A stretch of DNA of 64,000 bases, taken from the NCBI GenBank assembly GCA_947626495.1, contig CANQSJ010000001.1, positions 90,790-154,789 on the forward strand, written 5' to 3'. The stretch's first letter is position 1. Each line of letters starts with the position of its first letter. The stretch comes from an uncultured Oscillospiraceae bacterium. Its GTDB lineage: Bacteria; Bacillota; Clostridia; Oscillospirales; Oscillospiraceae. A model generated the notes under the pieces. It was not told the origin of the DNA and made no database searches. It worked only from the letters and a program-made list of their open reading frames with translations. Positions 16,392 to 24,708 of the stretch are shown one piece after another. A program made the position numbers and the translations under genes.

Positions 16392-17332
16392 AACAGGTCC
16401 CGGTCTATCTCTTCACCGGCTTTCTGGAGGCCGGCAAGACGAAATTCATCCAGGAGACTCTGGAGGATCCCCGCTTCAACCAGGGCGAGCGGACGCTGCT
16501 GCTGCTGTGCGAGGAGGGCGTGGAGGAATACGAGCCGGACAGCTTTTCCGGCAAGAACGTGTTCATCGAGTCCATCGAAAACGAGGAGGACATCCAGCCC
16601 GCCGCGCTGGAGGCGCTTTTCAAAAAGCACAAGGCGGAGCGGGTGCTGGTGGAGTATAACGGCATGTGGATGCTGGACAGTCTCTACCAGCGGATGCCGG
16701 AGGCGTGGGTGGTGGCCCAGGAGTTTCTCTTCTGCGACACCAACACCTTCGTCAGCTACAACGCCAACATGCGCCAGCTGGTGTACGACAAGCTGCGCAG
16801 CTGCGAGCTGGTGGTGTTCAACCGCTGCAAGCCCGATGCCGACCGGATGGAGCTGCACAAGATCGTCCGGGGCGCCAACCGCCGCTGCGATATCGCCTAC
16901 GAGGCCCCCGACGGGAAGGTGGAGTACGACGAGATCGAGGACCCCCTGCCCTTCGATCTGAACGCGCCGGTGGTGGAGATCCAGGACGAGGACTACGCGC
17001 TCTTCTACTCGGACCTGTCCGAGGACTTTGAAAAGTACGACGGCAAGACCCTGCGCTACAAGGGCATGGTGGCCAAGAGCCCCCGCCTGGCGTCGGACAA
17101 CTTCGTCTTCGGCCGGCAGCTGATGACCTGCTGTGTCAACGACATCCAGTTCACCGGCCTGATCTGCCGCTGGCCCGACGCGGCGCGGCTGCAAAAGGGC
17201 CAGTGGATCACCGTCACCGCCCGTGTGGATCTGAAGTGGCACAAGGGCTACGGCAAGCGGGGCCCGGTGCTCACGGTGCTGGATCTAGAGACCGCCGCTC
17301 CCCCCGCCCAGCCGGTGGCCACCTTTTACTGA
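16388..17332 (+). CDS. CobW-type P-loop protein fused to a YcgQ/TIGR03943-like C-terminal domain
   Basis: 314 residues from GTG 16388, which overlaps the preceding stop (GTGA) and has AAGGAG 11 bases upstream. The N-terminal half is a G3E-like NTPase fold with Walker A GFLEAGKTK (11-19) and an FNRCKPD motif where NKxD is expected. The C-terminal region (about 213-300) resembles the soluble domain of YcgQ/TIGR03943 proteins: DGKTLRYKGMV, then FGRQLMTCCVNDIQFTGL and GQWITVTARV. In Bacillus, YcgQ works with a permease (YcgR) in a zinc-responsive locus. Here the domain is fused to an NTPase and co-translated with a His-rich CobW protein, so a joint role in metal allocation is likely. The domain match is by eye. 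Confidence 0.78.
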   Translation: MKQVPVYLFTGFLEAGKTKFIQETLEDPRFNQGERTLLLLCEEGVEEYEPDSFSGKNVFIESIENEEDIQPAALEALFKKHKAERVLVEYNGMWMLDSLYQRMPEAWVVAQEFLFCDTNTFVSYNANMRQLVYDKLRSCELVVFNRCKPDADRMELHKIVRGANRRCDIAYEAPDGKVEYDEIEDPLPFDLNAPVVEIQDEDYALFYSDLSEDFEKYDGKTLRYKGMVAKSPRLASDNFVFGRQLMTCCVNDIQFTGLICRWPDAARLQKGQWITVTARVDLKWHKGYGKRGPVLTVLDLETAAPPAQPVATFY

Positions 17333-17342
17333 TCGAAAAACG

Positions 17343-17382
17343 AAAAAGCGCGTCCCCGTCCGAACGGACGGGGACGCTTTTT
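17343..17382 (+). terminator. intrinsic terminator
   Basis: 11-bp GC stem (17351-17361 with 17366-17376), extended by A/T pairs after a 2-nt bulge, ending in a T-run. It probably also serves the convergent AI-2E gene. Confidence 0.82.
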
Positions 17383-17408
17383 GCCGGGGCGGAACGCCGC
17401 CCTTTCCC

Positions 17409-18512
17409 TCAGGGCGCGGCCTTCGCCCGGCGGTCCAGGTCATCCCGCACCGCCTGATACAGCGCCGCCGTCAGCGGCACGCCCAGCAGCATGCCCAGCA
17501 CGCCGAACATGGCGCCGCCCACGGTCACCGCCGCCAGCACGAAGATGCCCGGCAGCCCGATGGAGGAGCCCACCACCCGGGGATAGATCAGGTTGCCCTC
17601 CAGCTGCTGCAGCACCACGATGTACACCAAAAACCACAGGGCCTTCTCCGCGGACACGGACAGGATCATGAACGCGCCCACGCCCGCGCCGATGTAGGCC
17701 CCCGCCACGGGGATCAGGGCCGTCACCCCCACCAGCGCGCCGATCATGGCGGCGTAGGGGAACCGCAGCAGGGACATGCCCGCCATACACAGCCCGCCCA
17801 GGATGACCGCCTCGGTGCACTGGCCCACCACGTAGCTGCGGAAACTGCGGTTGAGCAGCGCCAGGGCGTAGCGCACCCGGGCCCGCCATTTTTCCGGCAG
17901 ATAGCCGTCCATCAGCCGGTTGCACTGGCGGCCCAGGGTGTCCTTGCCCAGCAGGATATACACCGCGAAGATCAGCGCGAACAGGGCCGTCACCGCGCCG
18001 GAGAAGATGGAGCCGACGGCGCTGATCGCCCCGGTGAAGCCGCCGATCAGGATCTTTTCGATGTTCTTCACCAGCGCGCTCCAATCCATTTCGGCCAGCC
18101 GCTCCTCGATGTCCGCCGGGATGAGCCGCTCGATGGCCGGGTTGCTCAGCAGCTCGTCCACCGCCGCCGGCGCCTGCCGGATCAGGGCGTTGACGCAGGA
18201 GATGAACTCCGGCACCACCATCTGCACCACCAGCACCAGTACCAGCACCACCGTCAGCAGCGCCGCCAGCATGCACACCGGCCGGCGGGACGCCAGGGCC
18301 AGCTTCTTCCTGCTGTTGGGGAACCAGTGGCGCTCATAAAAGCCCATGAGGATGTTGATCAGATAGGCGATGACCGCCCCCAGCACCAGGGGCACACACG
18401 CCCCCAGCAGCAGGCCCAGCAGGCCCGACACAGTCTCCCAGTAGTAGATCGCCAGATACAGCAAAAACGCCGCGACGCCCAGCCGCCAGCAGGTCTTCCA
18501 TTCCAATTTCAT
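17409..18512 (-). CDS. AI-2E family (PerM/YdbI-type) membrane transporter
   Basis: 367 residues from ATG 18512, eight bases after AAGGAG; the in-frame GTG 18521 lies inside that ribosome site and is rejected. It has two N-terminal helices, a helical extracytoplasmic segment (about 100-165), then five to six helices. Family landmarks are FALIFAVYILLGKD, the GQCTEAVILGGLCMAGM segment and the late VVGSSIGLPGIFVLAA. Members were named after E. coli TqsA but most transport other ions or metabolites, so autoinducer export should not be assumed. It lies directly downstream of the S24 repressor gene (12-bp gap) and is probably co-transcribed. Confidence 0.9.
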   Translation of the reverse strand: MKLEWKTCWRLGVAAFLLYLAIYYWETVSGLLGLLLGACVPLVLGAVIAYLINILMGFYERHWFPNSRKKLALASRRPVCMLAALLTVVLVLVLVVQMVVPEFISCVNALIRQAPAAVDELLSNPAIERLIPADIEERLAEMDWSALVKNIEKILIGGFTGAISAVGSIFSGAVTALFALIFAVYILLGKDTLGRQCNRLMDGYLPEKWRARVRYALALLNRSFRSYVVGQCTEAVILGGLCMAGMSLLRFPYAAMIGALVGVTALIPVAGAYIGAGVGAFMILSVSAEKALWFLVYIVVLQQLEGNLIYPRVVGSSIGLPGIFVLAAVTVGGAMFGVLGMLLGVPLTAALYQAVRDDLDRRAKAAP

Positions 18513-18524
18513 TTCCCTCACTCC

Positions 18525-19199
18525 TTATAGCACCCTTCCGAACACCCGCAGCTGTCCCGGCTCCGGGATGGGGATGTCGGCGTAGGCCGGGTTCAGGCTG
18601 TGCAGGCACACGCCCTCCGGCCGGTCGTGCAGGACCTTGATGTACCCGCTGCCCTGCCAGTAGAAGAGGCCGGTCTGGCCGTCCTCCACCGCGGGCGCCT
18701 GGCGCACGTACACGGTCTGGCCGTCGTGATAGCGGGGCTCCATGCTGTCCCCCGCCACCCGCACGGCAAAATCCGCGCCCTCCGGCGCGCCGGCCGCGTC
18801 GATCCACTGGTAATCCCCGTCGTCCAAAAACTGTCCGGGACCCGCGCTGGCCGCCAGGGTGTACAGCCGGATGGTCCGACCCCGCTCCGGCCGGGGCTCA
18901 TACAGCCCGCTGCGCCGCAGCAGATCCGCGTATTCCGCCAGCTTCCGCCGGCCCGCGCCGTCCAGCCCCCTGGCCAGTCCCGCGCCCAAAAACTCCCCCG
19001 ATATGTCGGACACCTCCAGCGCCCGGCACACCAGCAGAAATTGCCGGGCCGAGGGCTGGGTGGCGTTTTTCTCCCATTTGGAGAGCGCCTTGTCGCTCAC
19101 CGGCTCCCCCAGCGCCGTCAGCCGCTGGGCCAGCTCCTTCTGACTCAGCCCCGCCTCGCGCCGCAGAGCCGCCAATTTTCCGCCCAGATCCTCCGTCAC
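18525..19199 (-). CDS. Xre-type repressor with LexA-like S24 autoprotease domain
   Basis: 224 residues from GTG 19199 (after AAGGGGGG), preferred to an upstream in-frame start at 19253 that overlaps the promoter. The N-terminus is an Xre helix-turn-helix (LRREAGLSQKELAQRL). The C-terminus is peptidase S24 with nucleophile Ser152 (GDSMEPRYHDG), general base Lys188 (SGYIKVL) and a potential Ala119-Gly120 cleavage site. Proteins of this build are repressors that self-cleave on RecA-ssDNA, which relieves repression. It is divergent from a Y-family polymerase gene, a classic damage-inducible target. Dyads in the shared intergenic region are plausible operators. Confidence 0.9.
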   Translation of the reverse strand: MTEDLGGKLAALRREAGLSQKELAQRLTALGEPVSDKALSKWEKNATQPSARQFLLVCRALEVSDISGEFLGAGLARGLDGAGRRKLAEYADLLRRSGLYEPRPERGRTIRLYTLAASAGPGQFLDDGDYQWIDAAGAPEGADFAVRVAGDSMEPRYHDGQTVYVRQAPAVEDGQTGLFYWQGSGYIKVLHDRPEGVCLHSLNPAYADIPIPEPGQLRVFGRVL

Positions 19200-19220
19200 G
19201 GTCCCACGCCCCCCTTCGGG

Positions 19221-19236
19221 ATACAGTATACCGTAT
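19221..19236. promoter_or_regulatory. Candidate operator of the S24 repressor
   Basis: 16-bp near-perfect palindrome ATACaGTATACcGTAT covering the -10 box of the repressor promoter. The position suits autorepression. Confidence 0.5.
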
Positions 19237-19253
19237 AGGGCGAACCTTTGCAA
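19225..19253 (-). promoter_or_regulatory. Promoter of the S24 repressor gene
   Basis: -35 TTGCAA (19248-19253), 17-bp spacer, -10 TATACT (19225-19230). Confidence 0.78.
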
Positions 19254-19258
19254 TAGTT

Positions 19259-19293
19259 TTCTCTTATTAGGAGAATTTTTCTCTTTACTTCTC
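19259..19293. promoter_or_regulatory. Phased TTCTC/GAGAA half-sites before the polymerase gene
   Basis: TTCTC at 19259, GAGAA at 19271, TTCTC at 19279 and TTCTC at 19289. The direct copies are 20 and 10 bp apart, one or two helical turns, and the cluster abuts or overlaps the -35 region of the polymerase promoter. Confidence 0.45.
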
Positions 19294-19312
19294 CATTTGA
19301 GCGATTTATAAT
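19284..19312 (+). promoter_or_regulatory. Promoter of the Y-family polymerase gene, leaderless arrangement
   Basis: -35 TTTACT (19284-19289), 17-bp spacer, -10 TATAAT (19307-19312). The ATG at 19319 falls where transcription should begin and no ribosome site precedes it. Confidence 0.65.
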
Positions 19313-19318
19313 GGTCCC

Positions 19319-20539
19319 ATGGAACGGATCATACTACATTCGGATATCAACGCCTGTTATGTGAGCATTGAGCTTCTGGACCGGCCGGAGCTGCGGGGAA
19401 AGCCGGTGGCGGTGGGCGGGGACGTGGAGGCCCGCCACGGCATCATTCTCGCCAAGAGCGAAGAGGCCAAGCGTTGCGGCGTCAAGACGGGCATGGTGCT
19501 CTGGCAGGCCCGGCAGCTGTGCCCGGAGCTGACTGTGCTGCGGCCCCACTATGAGAAATATGAGCGCTACTCCCGGGCCGCCCGGGCCATCTACGCCGAC
19601 TTCACCGACCGGCAGGAGCCCTTCGGTCTGGACGAGAGCTGGCTGGACATCACCGGCTGCCACGCCTGGAAGGACGGCCTTTTGGCGGCCCAGGAGATCC
19701 GCCGGCGGATGCGCTCCGAACTGGGCCTGACGGTGAGCGTGGGGGTGAGCTGGAACAAGCCCTTCGCCAAGCTGGGCTCCGACTACCGCAAGCCGGACGC
19801 GGTGACGGTGTTTGACCGGGAGAATTTCCGCCGGATCGTCTGGCCGCTGCCCGCCAGCGCGCTGCTGTTCGTGGGGCCCGCCACCACCCGGACGCTGGAT
19901 ACCATGGGCATCCGCACCATCGGCCAGCTGGCCCGGTCGGACCCGGAGTGTCTGCGGCTGCGGCTGGGAAAGAGCGGCATCACCCTCTACCGCTACGCCA
20001 ACGGCTGGGACGACAGCCCCGTGCGCCGCTTCGACTGTCCGCCGCCCCAGAAGAGCGTGGGCTGCTCCACCACCCCGCCCCGGGACCTGCTCAACGAGGG
20101 CGACGTCCGGTCGGTGATGCTGGCCCTGGCGGAGGAGGTAGGCGGCCGGCTCCGGGCGGGCCGGTGGGCGGGCTCCCTGATCGAGGTGGCCGCCCGGGAC
20201 GCGTCCAGTCTGCGCTGGAACGGCCACCAGGCGGTGCTGTCCCGGCCCACGGACGTCACCCGGGAGCTCTTCCAATGGGCCATGGCCCTATTTGACCAGC
20301 TCCACGACTGGCCGGGGGCTCTGCGGGGTCTGGGGCTGCGGGTGGGGTCCCTCTCCCCCGCCGACGGACCGGAGCAGACGGATCTGTTCACCGACTACCG
20401 CCGTCTGGACGGCCAGCGGCGCATCGACGCGGCGGTGGACGCCATCCGGGAAAAATACGGCCGGCAGGCCATCCGCTACCTGGGCGCCACAAAGACTGAG
20501 GACATGCCGAGGGAGAAGTGCTCCTTCGCGGAGCGGTGA
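19319..20539 (+). CDS. dinB: Y-family translesion DNA polymerase (Pol IV/DinP-like)
   Basis: 406 residues. The start is fixed by the family N-terminus MERIILHSDINACYVSIE (first metal Asp9). The second acidic pair is in FGLDESWLDITG. The fingers/palm pattern AVGGDVEARHGIILAKSEEA, the SVGVSWNKPFAKLGSDY segment, helix-hairpin-helix units around TMGIRTIGQLA, and a C-terminal little-finger domain are all present. It copies damaged DNA with low fidelity. The divergent S24 repressor suggests SOS-like control. It could equally be named UmuC-like; the full-length form without a UmuD partner favours Pol IV. Confidence 0.92.
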   Translation: MERIILHSDINACYVSIELLDRPELRGKPVAVGGDVEARHGIILAKSEEAKRCGVKTGMVLWQARQLCPELTVLRPHYEKYERYSRAARAIYADFTDRQEPFGLDESWLDITGCHAWKDGLLAAQEIRRRMRSELGLTVSVGVSWNKPFAKLGSDYRKPDAVTVFDRENFRRIVWPLPASALLFVGPATTRTLDTMGIRTIGQLARSDPECLRLRLGKSGITLYRYANGWDDSPVRRFDCPPPQKSVGCSTTPPRDLLNEGDVRSVMLALAEEVGGRLRAGRWAGSLIEVAARDASSLRWNGHQAVLSRPTDVTRELFQWAMALFDQLHDWPGALRGLGLRVGSLSPADGPEQTDLFTDYRRLDGQRRIDAAVDAIREKYGRQAIRYLGATKTEDMPREKCSFAER

Positions 20540-20582
20540 GAGAACCGCGGGCAGGGCCAGCCGCCCGGCGGGCATAAATCGC

Positions 20583-20611
20583 TTGCAATATTATTCGCTG
20601 CATGCTATAGT
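20583..20611 (+). promoter_or_regulatory. Promoter of the secreted 284-residue protein gene
   Basis: -35 TTGCAA (20583-20588), 17-bp spacer, -10 TATAGT (20606-20611), leaving a 5' UTR of about 95 nt. Confidence 0.78.
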
Positions 20612-20712
20612 ATTTTTAACAGCGAAAAACCGGTTTTCCAGAAAATGTATGTCCGTCCGCCCCCAGGGGCGGCCAGCCGGACCGAATCTGCCGAAAAAGG
20701 GAGTGTATTTGC

Positions 20713-21567
20713 ATGAAGAAGTTTTCCGTGTCTCTGCTGTGTTCTCTGCTCTGCTTTCTGCTGTGCATGCCCTGCTTCGCCTGGGCGCAGGGTCTGGGCG
20801 GTCTGAGCGACGGCCTGCCGGATGTCACCGCCTCCGACGAGGAGGGCGATCCGGGCGTGCTGCCCGATCCGGCGGATCTGCTGGACAGCGAGGGTACGCT
20901 GTTTGCCGATGACTATAACTTCGCCACGGATTTTATATGCTCCGTCTACACCTACGATCTGGCGGACGATGACTTCCTCGCCGACTACCTGGACCTGGCG
21001 GAGGCCAACGGCTTCACCGCGTCTGAGACGACGGTGGAGGGTTACGATGCCTATCGCCTGGAATACGAGGATCTGGCGGCGCTGCTGCTGCCCGATTACG
21101 ACGGGGTGATGATGCTGCTGGTGCAAAACGGCATTGTCTTTGGCGAGCCCCTGCCCGAGTACTACGTACGCATGGTCTACAACGGCCGCGAGGTGCTGAC
21201 GGACGAGTTGGACTTCATGCGCTCCTACGACGCCTATCAGTACAAATTTGAGTACTTCGACACCGAGCAGAGCCCCTCCCACTTCCAGATGCGCTTTCCC
21301 AAGTCCATGCGCGACGGGGACGACATCACCTGGACGCCGGATGATCCGCCGGAATACCTCTACGTGAGCGCCGGCAGCATTCTGATGAACTACCAATCCT
21401 TCACCAGCCGGGGCGAGTGGGGCGGCAGCGACGATTTCTTCCAGCTGAAGATCGTCACAAAGGAGGACACCCCCGAGGGCCTGATCATCGAGGGCCGTTT
21501 CAGCGCCGTCCTGGATTACGCCTCCATCACCATTGAAAACGGCGCGTTCCGCATCCTGATAAAATAA
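20713..21567 (+). CDS. Secreted acidic protein of unknown function
   Basis: 284 residues from ATG 20713 with GGGAGTG upstream. Signal peptide MKKFSVSLLCSLLCFLLCMP with cleavage likely after CFAWA. The mature part is very acidic and Tyr-rich, with no Cys apart from one near residue 76 (FICSVYTYD). I recognise no domain. Two halves can be distinguished: an alpha/beta stretch up to about 150, then a beta-rich region (QSPSHFQMRFPKSM, a late EGLIIEGRFSAVLDYASI) that reads like a small periplasmic-type beta-sandwich. It is monocistronic with its own promoter and terminator. It is expected in the envelope or outside the cell. Confidence 0.8.
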   Translation: MKKFSVSLLCSLLCFLLCMPCFAWAQGLGGLSDGLPDVTASDEEGDPGVLPDPADLLDSEGTLFADDYNFATDFICSVYTYDLADDDFLADYLDLAEANGFTASETTVEGYDAYRLEYEDLAALLLPDYDGVMMLLVQNGIVFGEPLPEYYVRMVYNGREVLTDELDFMRSYDAYQYKFEYFDTEQSPSHFQMRFPKSMRDGDDITWTPDDPPEYLYVSAGSILMNYQSFTSRGEWGGSDDFFQLKIVTKEDTPEGLIIEGRFSAVLDYASITIENGAFRILIK

Positions 21568-21589
21568 GCGCGCAGGTCCGCAGACGACA

Positions 21590-21624
21590 AAAAACGCCCC
21601 CAGCCGGTGGCTGGGGGCGTTTTT
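21590..21624. terminator. bidirectional terminator
   Basis: Perfect 16-bp stem (21590-21605 with 21609-21624) with A-run and T-run ends, between the convergent secreted-protein gene and rpsU. Confidence 0.92.
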
Positions 21625-21630
21625 GCATCA

Positions 21631-21816
21631 TTAATAGTACCGCTTATGTTTGTTCTTGCGGGCCGCCTCGGACTTCTTGCGGCGCTTGACGCTGGGGCTC
21701 TGATAGTACTCCTTGCGGCGGAGGTCATTCATGACGCCAGCCTTGGCGCAGCTGCGCTTGAACCGCTTGAGCGCGTTATCGAGAGATTCGTTCTCTTTGA
21801 CGTAAATTTCCGACAT
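21631..21816 (-). CDS. rpsU: 30S ribosomal protein S21
   Basis: 61 residues from ATG 21816 ([20 protein letters not shown]), preceded by GGAGGG. The longer in-frame upstream start is rejected because it covers the promoter leader. The body is highly basic with the family stretch [20 protein letters not shown], ending KNKHKRYY. It is a late-assembling 30S protein near the mRNA exit site. It has its own consensus promoter just downstream of leuS. Confidence 0.97.
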   Translation of the reverse strand: MSEIYVKENESLDNALKRFKRSCAKAGVMNDLRRKEYYQSPSVKRRKKSEAARKNKHKRYY

Positions 21817-21874
21817 TCTGTTTTCCCTCCCTCCGAATACGCCTCGTATGTGCTTTCTCCTGCGGACCTTGGAT

Positions 21875-21903
21875 ATTATAAAGGTTTTCCGCGTTCTTGT
21901 CAA
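21875..21903 (-). promoter_or_regulatory. Perfect-consensus promoter of rpsU
   Basis: -35 TTGACA (21898-21903), 17-bp spacer, -10 TATAAT (21875-21880). Confidence 0.92.
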
Positions 21904-21910
21904 GGAATTC

Positions 21911-24322
21911 TTACTTTTTCGGCCGCAAAATCAAATTCACCAGGCGGTTCTTCACCACGATGGTCTTGACGATCTCCATGCCCTCCATGGCCCGGGCCAC
22001 CTTGGCGTCGGCCTTGGCGGCCTCCAGGACGGTCTCGTCGGAGGCGTCGGCGGGGACGGAGACGGTGCTCTTGAGCTTGCCGTTGATCTGCACAGCCATC
22101 TCCCTGGTGTGCTCCACCATCTTGGCCTCGTCGTATTCCGGCCAGCTCTGGGCCATGGCCCGGCCGGAAAAGCCCAGCATCTCCCACATCTCCTCCACCA
22201 CGTGGGGGGCGAAGGGGCTGAGCAGCTCCAGCAGAACACGCATGTCGCCCTTGCTGGGCTTGGATTTATAGAACTCGTTCACCAGCGTCATCATGGCGGC
22301 GATGGCGGTGTTGAACTTCATCTCCTCGATGTCGTCGGACACCTTCTTGATGGTCCGGTGCAGCAGCGCCTCATTGGCCTCGCTCACCTCGTCCCCCGTC
22401 GGGCCGGCCTCGGCCAGGGCCCAGACACGGTCCAGGAACTTCTTGCAGCCCTTCACAGCCTCGTCGGACCAGGCGGCGGCCTTCTCAAAGTCGCCGATGA
22501 ACATGGTGTACAGCCGCAGAGTATCCGCGCCGTACTTGGCCACCACGTCGTTGGGGTTGACCACGTTGCCCCGGCTCTTGGACATCTTCACGCCGCCCTC
22601 GCCCAGGATCATGCCGTGGCTGGTTCGCTTGGCGTAGGGCTCCTTGGTGGGCACCATGCCGATGTCGTAGAGGAACTTGTGCCAGAACCGGCTGTACAGA
22701 AGGTGCAGCGTGGTGTGCTCCATGCCGCCGTTGTACCAGTCCACCGGGGACCAGTATTCCAGGGCCTCCTTGGAGGCCAGGGCGGTGTCACAATGGGGGT
22801 CCATATACCGCAGGAAGTACCAGCTGGAGCCGGCCCACTGGGGCATGGTGTCGGTCTCCCGCTCGGCGGGACCGCCGCACTTGGGGCACTTGCATTCCAC
22901 CCAGTCCCGCATCTTGGACAGGGGGCTTTCGCCGGTGTCGGTGGGCTCGTAGCTCTCCACCTCCGGCAGCAGGATGGGCAGCTGCTCCTCCGGCACGGGC
23001 ACCCACCCGCACTTAGGGCAGTTCACCATGGGGATGGGCTCGCCCCAGTACCGCTGGCGGGAGAACACCCAGTCCCGGAGCTTGTAGTTCACCTTGCGCT
23101 CGCCCACGCCCTTCTCCTCCAGCCAGGCGATCATCTCCTCCTTGGCCTGTTCCACGGGCAGGCCGGTGATGAAGCCGGAGTTGACCAGGATGCCGGTCTC
23201 GCAGTCGGTGTAGGCGGCCTTTTCCACGTCGCCGCCGGCCACCACCTCGATGATGGGCAGGTCAAAGGCCTTGGCGAAATCCCAGTCGCGGCTGTCGTGG
23301 CCGGGCACGGCCATGATGGCGCCGGTGCCGTAGGTGGCCAGCACGTAGTCGGAGATGAAGATGGGGATCTGCTCCCCGTTCACCGGGTTGATGGCCGCCA
23401 CGCCCTCCAGGCGCACGCCGGTCTTCTCCTTGGAGAGCTCCGTGCGCTCCAGCTCGGACTTGTGGGCGGCGGCGTCCTGATAGGAGCGCACCGCGTCGGC
23501 GTTCTTCAGCAGCGGCATCCACTTTTCCAGCAGGGTGTGCTCCGGGCTCATGACCATGTAGGTCACGCCGAAGAGGGTGTCGCACCGGGTGGTGAAGATG
23601 CGCATCTTGTCCCCGGCGGTGGTGTCGAAGTCCACCTCCGCGCCCTCGCTGCGGCCGATCCAGTTGCGCTGCTGGATCTTCACCCGCTCGATGTAGTCCA
23701 CATCGTCCAGATCGTCGATGAGCCGCTGGGCGTAGGCGGTGATGCGCAGCATCCACTGGCTCTTTTCCTTCTGGATGACCGGCGAGCCGCACCGCTCGCA
23801 CACGCCCTCCACCACCTCCTCGTTGGCCAGCACACACTTGCAGGAGGTGCACCAGTTCACGGGCATGGTGGCCTTGTAGGCCAGCCCCTTCTTCCACAGC
23901 TGCAGGAAGATCCACTGGGTCCACTTATAGTATGTAGGATCCGTGGTGTCCACCATCCGGTCCCAGTCGAAGCCGAAGCCCAGCATTTTCAGCTGCGCGG
24001 TGAAGTTGGCCACGTTCCGGCGGGTGACGTCGTGGGGGTGCATGTGGTTTTTGATGGCATAGTTCTCCGTGGGCAGGCCGAAGGCGTCGTAGCCGATGGG
24101 GAACAGCACGTTATACCCCTGCATGCGGCGCTTGCGGGCCACGATGTCCATGGCGGTATAGGGCCGGGGATGGCCCACATGCAGGCCCTGGCCGGAGGGG
24201 TAGGGAAACTCGATGAGCCCGTACCACTTGGGCTGGGGATCGCCGGTCACGGCGGCGTAGGGCTTCTCCTGCTCCCAGATGCCCTGCCATTTTTTCTCGA
24301 TGCGGTCAAAATCGTATGCCAT
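21911..24322 (-). CDS. leuS: Leucyl-tRNA synthetase
   Basis: 803 residues, normal bacterial length. The class I signature is [13 protein letters not shown] (HIGH box) after [11 protein letters not shown]1 editing domain occupies about 215-420 (region around [14 protein letters not shown]). Two zinc-type Cys pairs lie in [20 protein letters not shown] and CPKCGG. KMSKS occurs as [11 protein letters not shown], followed by anticodon-binding and C-terminal domains. It charges tRNA-Leu. It is the last gene of the leftward run, 4 bp after rsfS, so no T-box leader was expected and none is seen. Confidence 0.98.
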   Translation of the reverse strand: MAYDFDRIEKKWQGIWEQEKPYAAVTGDPQPKWYGLIEFPYPSGQGLHVGHPRPYTAMDIVARKRRMQGYNVLFPIGYDAFGLPTENYAIKNHMHPHDVTRRNVANFTAQLKMLGFGFDWDRMVDTTDPTYYKWTQWIFLQLWKKGLAYKATMPVNWCTSCKCVLANEEVVEGVCERCGSPVIQKEKSQWMLRITAYAQRLIDDLDDVDYIERVKIQQRNWIGRSEGAEVDFDTTAGDKMRIFTTRCDTLFGVTYMVMSPEHTLLEKWMPLLKNADAVRSYQDAAAHKSELERTELSKEKTGVRLEGVAAINPVNGEQIPIFISDYVLATYGTGAIMAVPGHDSRDWDFAKAFDLPIIEVVAGGDVEKAAYTDCETGILVNSGFITGLPVEQAKEEMIAWLEEKGVGERKVNYKLRDWVFSRQRYWGEPIPMVNCPKCGWVPVPEEQLPILLPEVESYEPTDTGESPLSKMRDWVECKCPKCGGPAERETDTMPQWAGSSWYFLRYMDPHCDTALASKEALEYWSPVDWYNGGMEHTTLHLLYSRFWHKFLYDIGMVPTKEPYAKRTSHGMILGEGGVKMSKSRGNVVNPNDVVAKYGADTLRLYTMFIGDFEKAAAWSDEAVKGCKKFLDRVWALAEAGPTGDEVSEANEALLHRTIKKVSDDIEEMKFNTAIAAMMTLVNEFYKSKPSKGDMRVLLELLSPFAPHVVEEMWEMLGFSGRAMAQSWPEYDEAKMVEHTREMAVQINGKLKSTVSVPADASDETVLEAAKADAKVARAMEGMEIVKTIVVKNRLVNLILRPKK

Positions 24323-24326
24323 GTCT

Positions 24327-24683
24327 TTATGCCTCTACAATTTCCTTGATATCCACGTCCAGAGCGTCGTTCCAAAGCCGCTCCAGGCTATAAAATTCCC
24401 GTGCCTCCCGCTGGAAGATGTGCACCACCAGGCAGCCGAAGTCCAGCAGCAGCCAGGTGCTGTTGCGGGACCCCTCCCGGCGCAGGGGCGGCATGCCCGC
24501 CTCGGAAAGGCGCTTGTCCACCTCGTCGTACAGGGTGCGCACATGGGGCGTGGAGTTGGCCGTGCAGATGCAGAAATAATCCGCCAGCACGGTCAGGTCG
24601 GTGGTCTTGAGCAGACGGATGTCGGTCGCCTGCTTGTCCGACAGGGCTTTCACCGCCAGCTTTGCCGCTTCAAAAGGTTCCAT
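24327..24683 (-). CDS. rsfS: Ribosomal silencing factor RsfS
   Basis: 118 residues with the Iojap/RsfS pattern: [37 protein letters not shown], then [20 protein letters not shown]. RsfS binds L14 on the 50S subunit and blocks subunit joining under nutrient limitation. The usual genomic neighbours nadD and yqeK lie directly upstream (25-bp gap), here fused into one gene. Confidence 0.96.
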   Translation of the reverse strand: MEPFEAAKLAVKALSDKQATDIRLLKTTDLTVLADYFCICTANSTPHVRTLYDEVDKRLSEAGMPPLRREGSRNSTWLLLDFGCLVVHIFQREAREFYSLERLWNDALDVDIKEIVEA

Positions 24684-24708
24684 ATCTATCTCTCCTGCTA
24701 TTATGGTT

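Noticed and set aside
17409..18512. Autoinducer-2 exporter
   Set aside because: The family name is historical; nothing in the sequence or context supports AI-2 as substrate.
24323..24326. T-box riboswitch before leuS
   Set aside because: leuS follows rsfS with a 4-bp gap inside an operon, leaving no leader.
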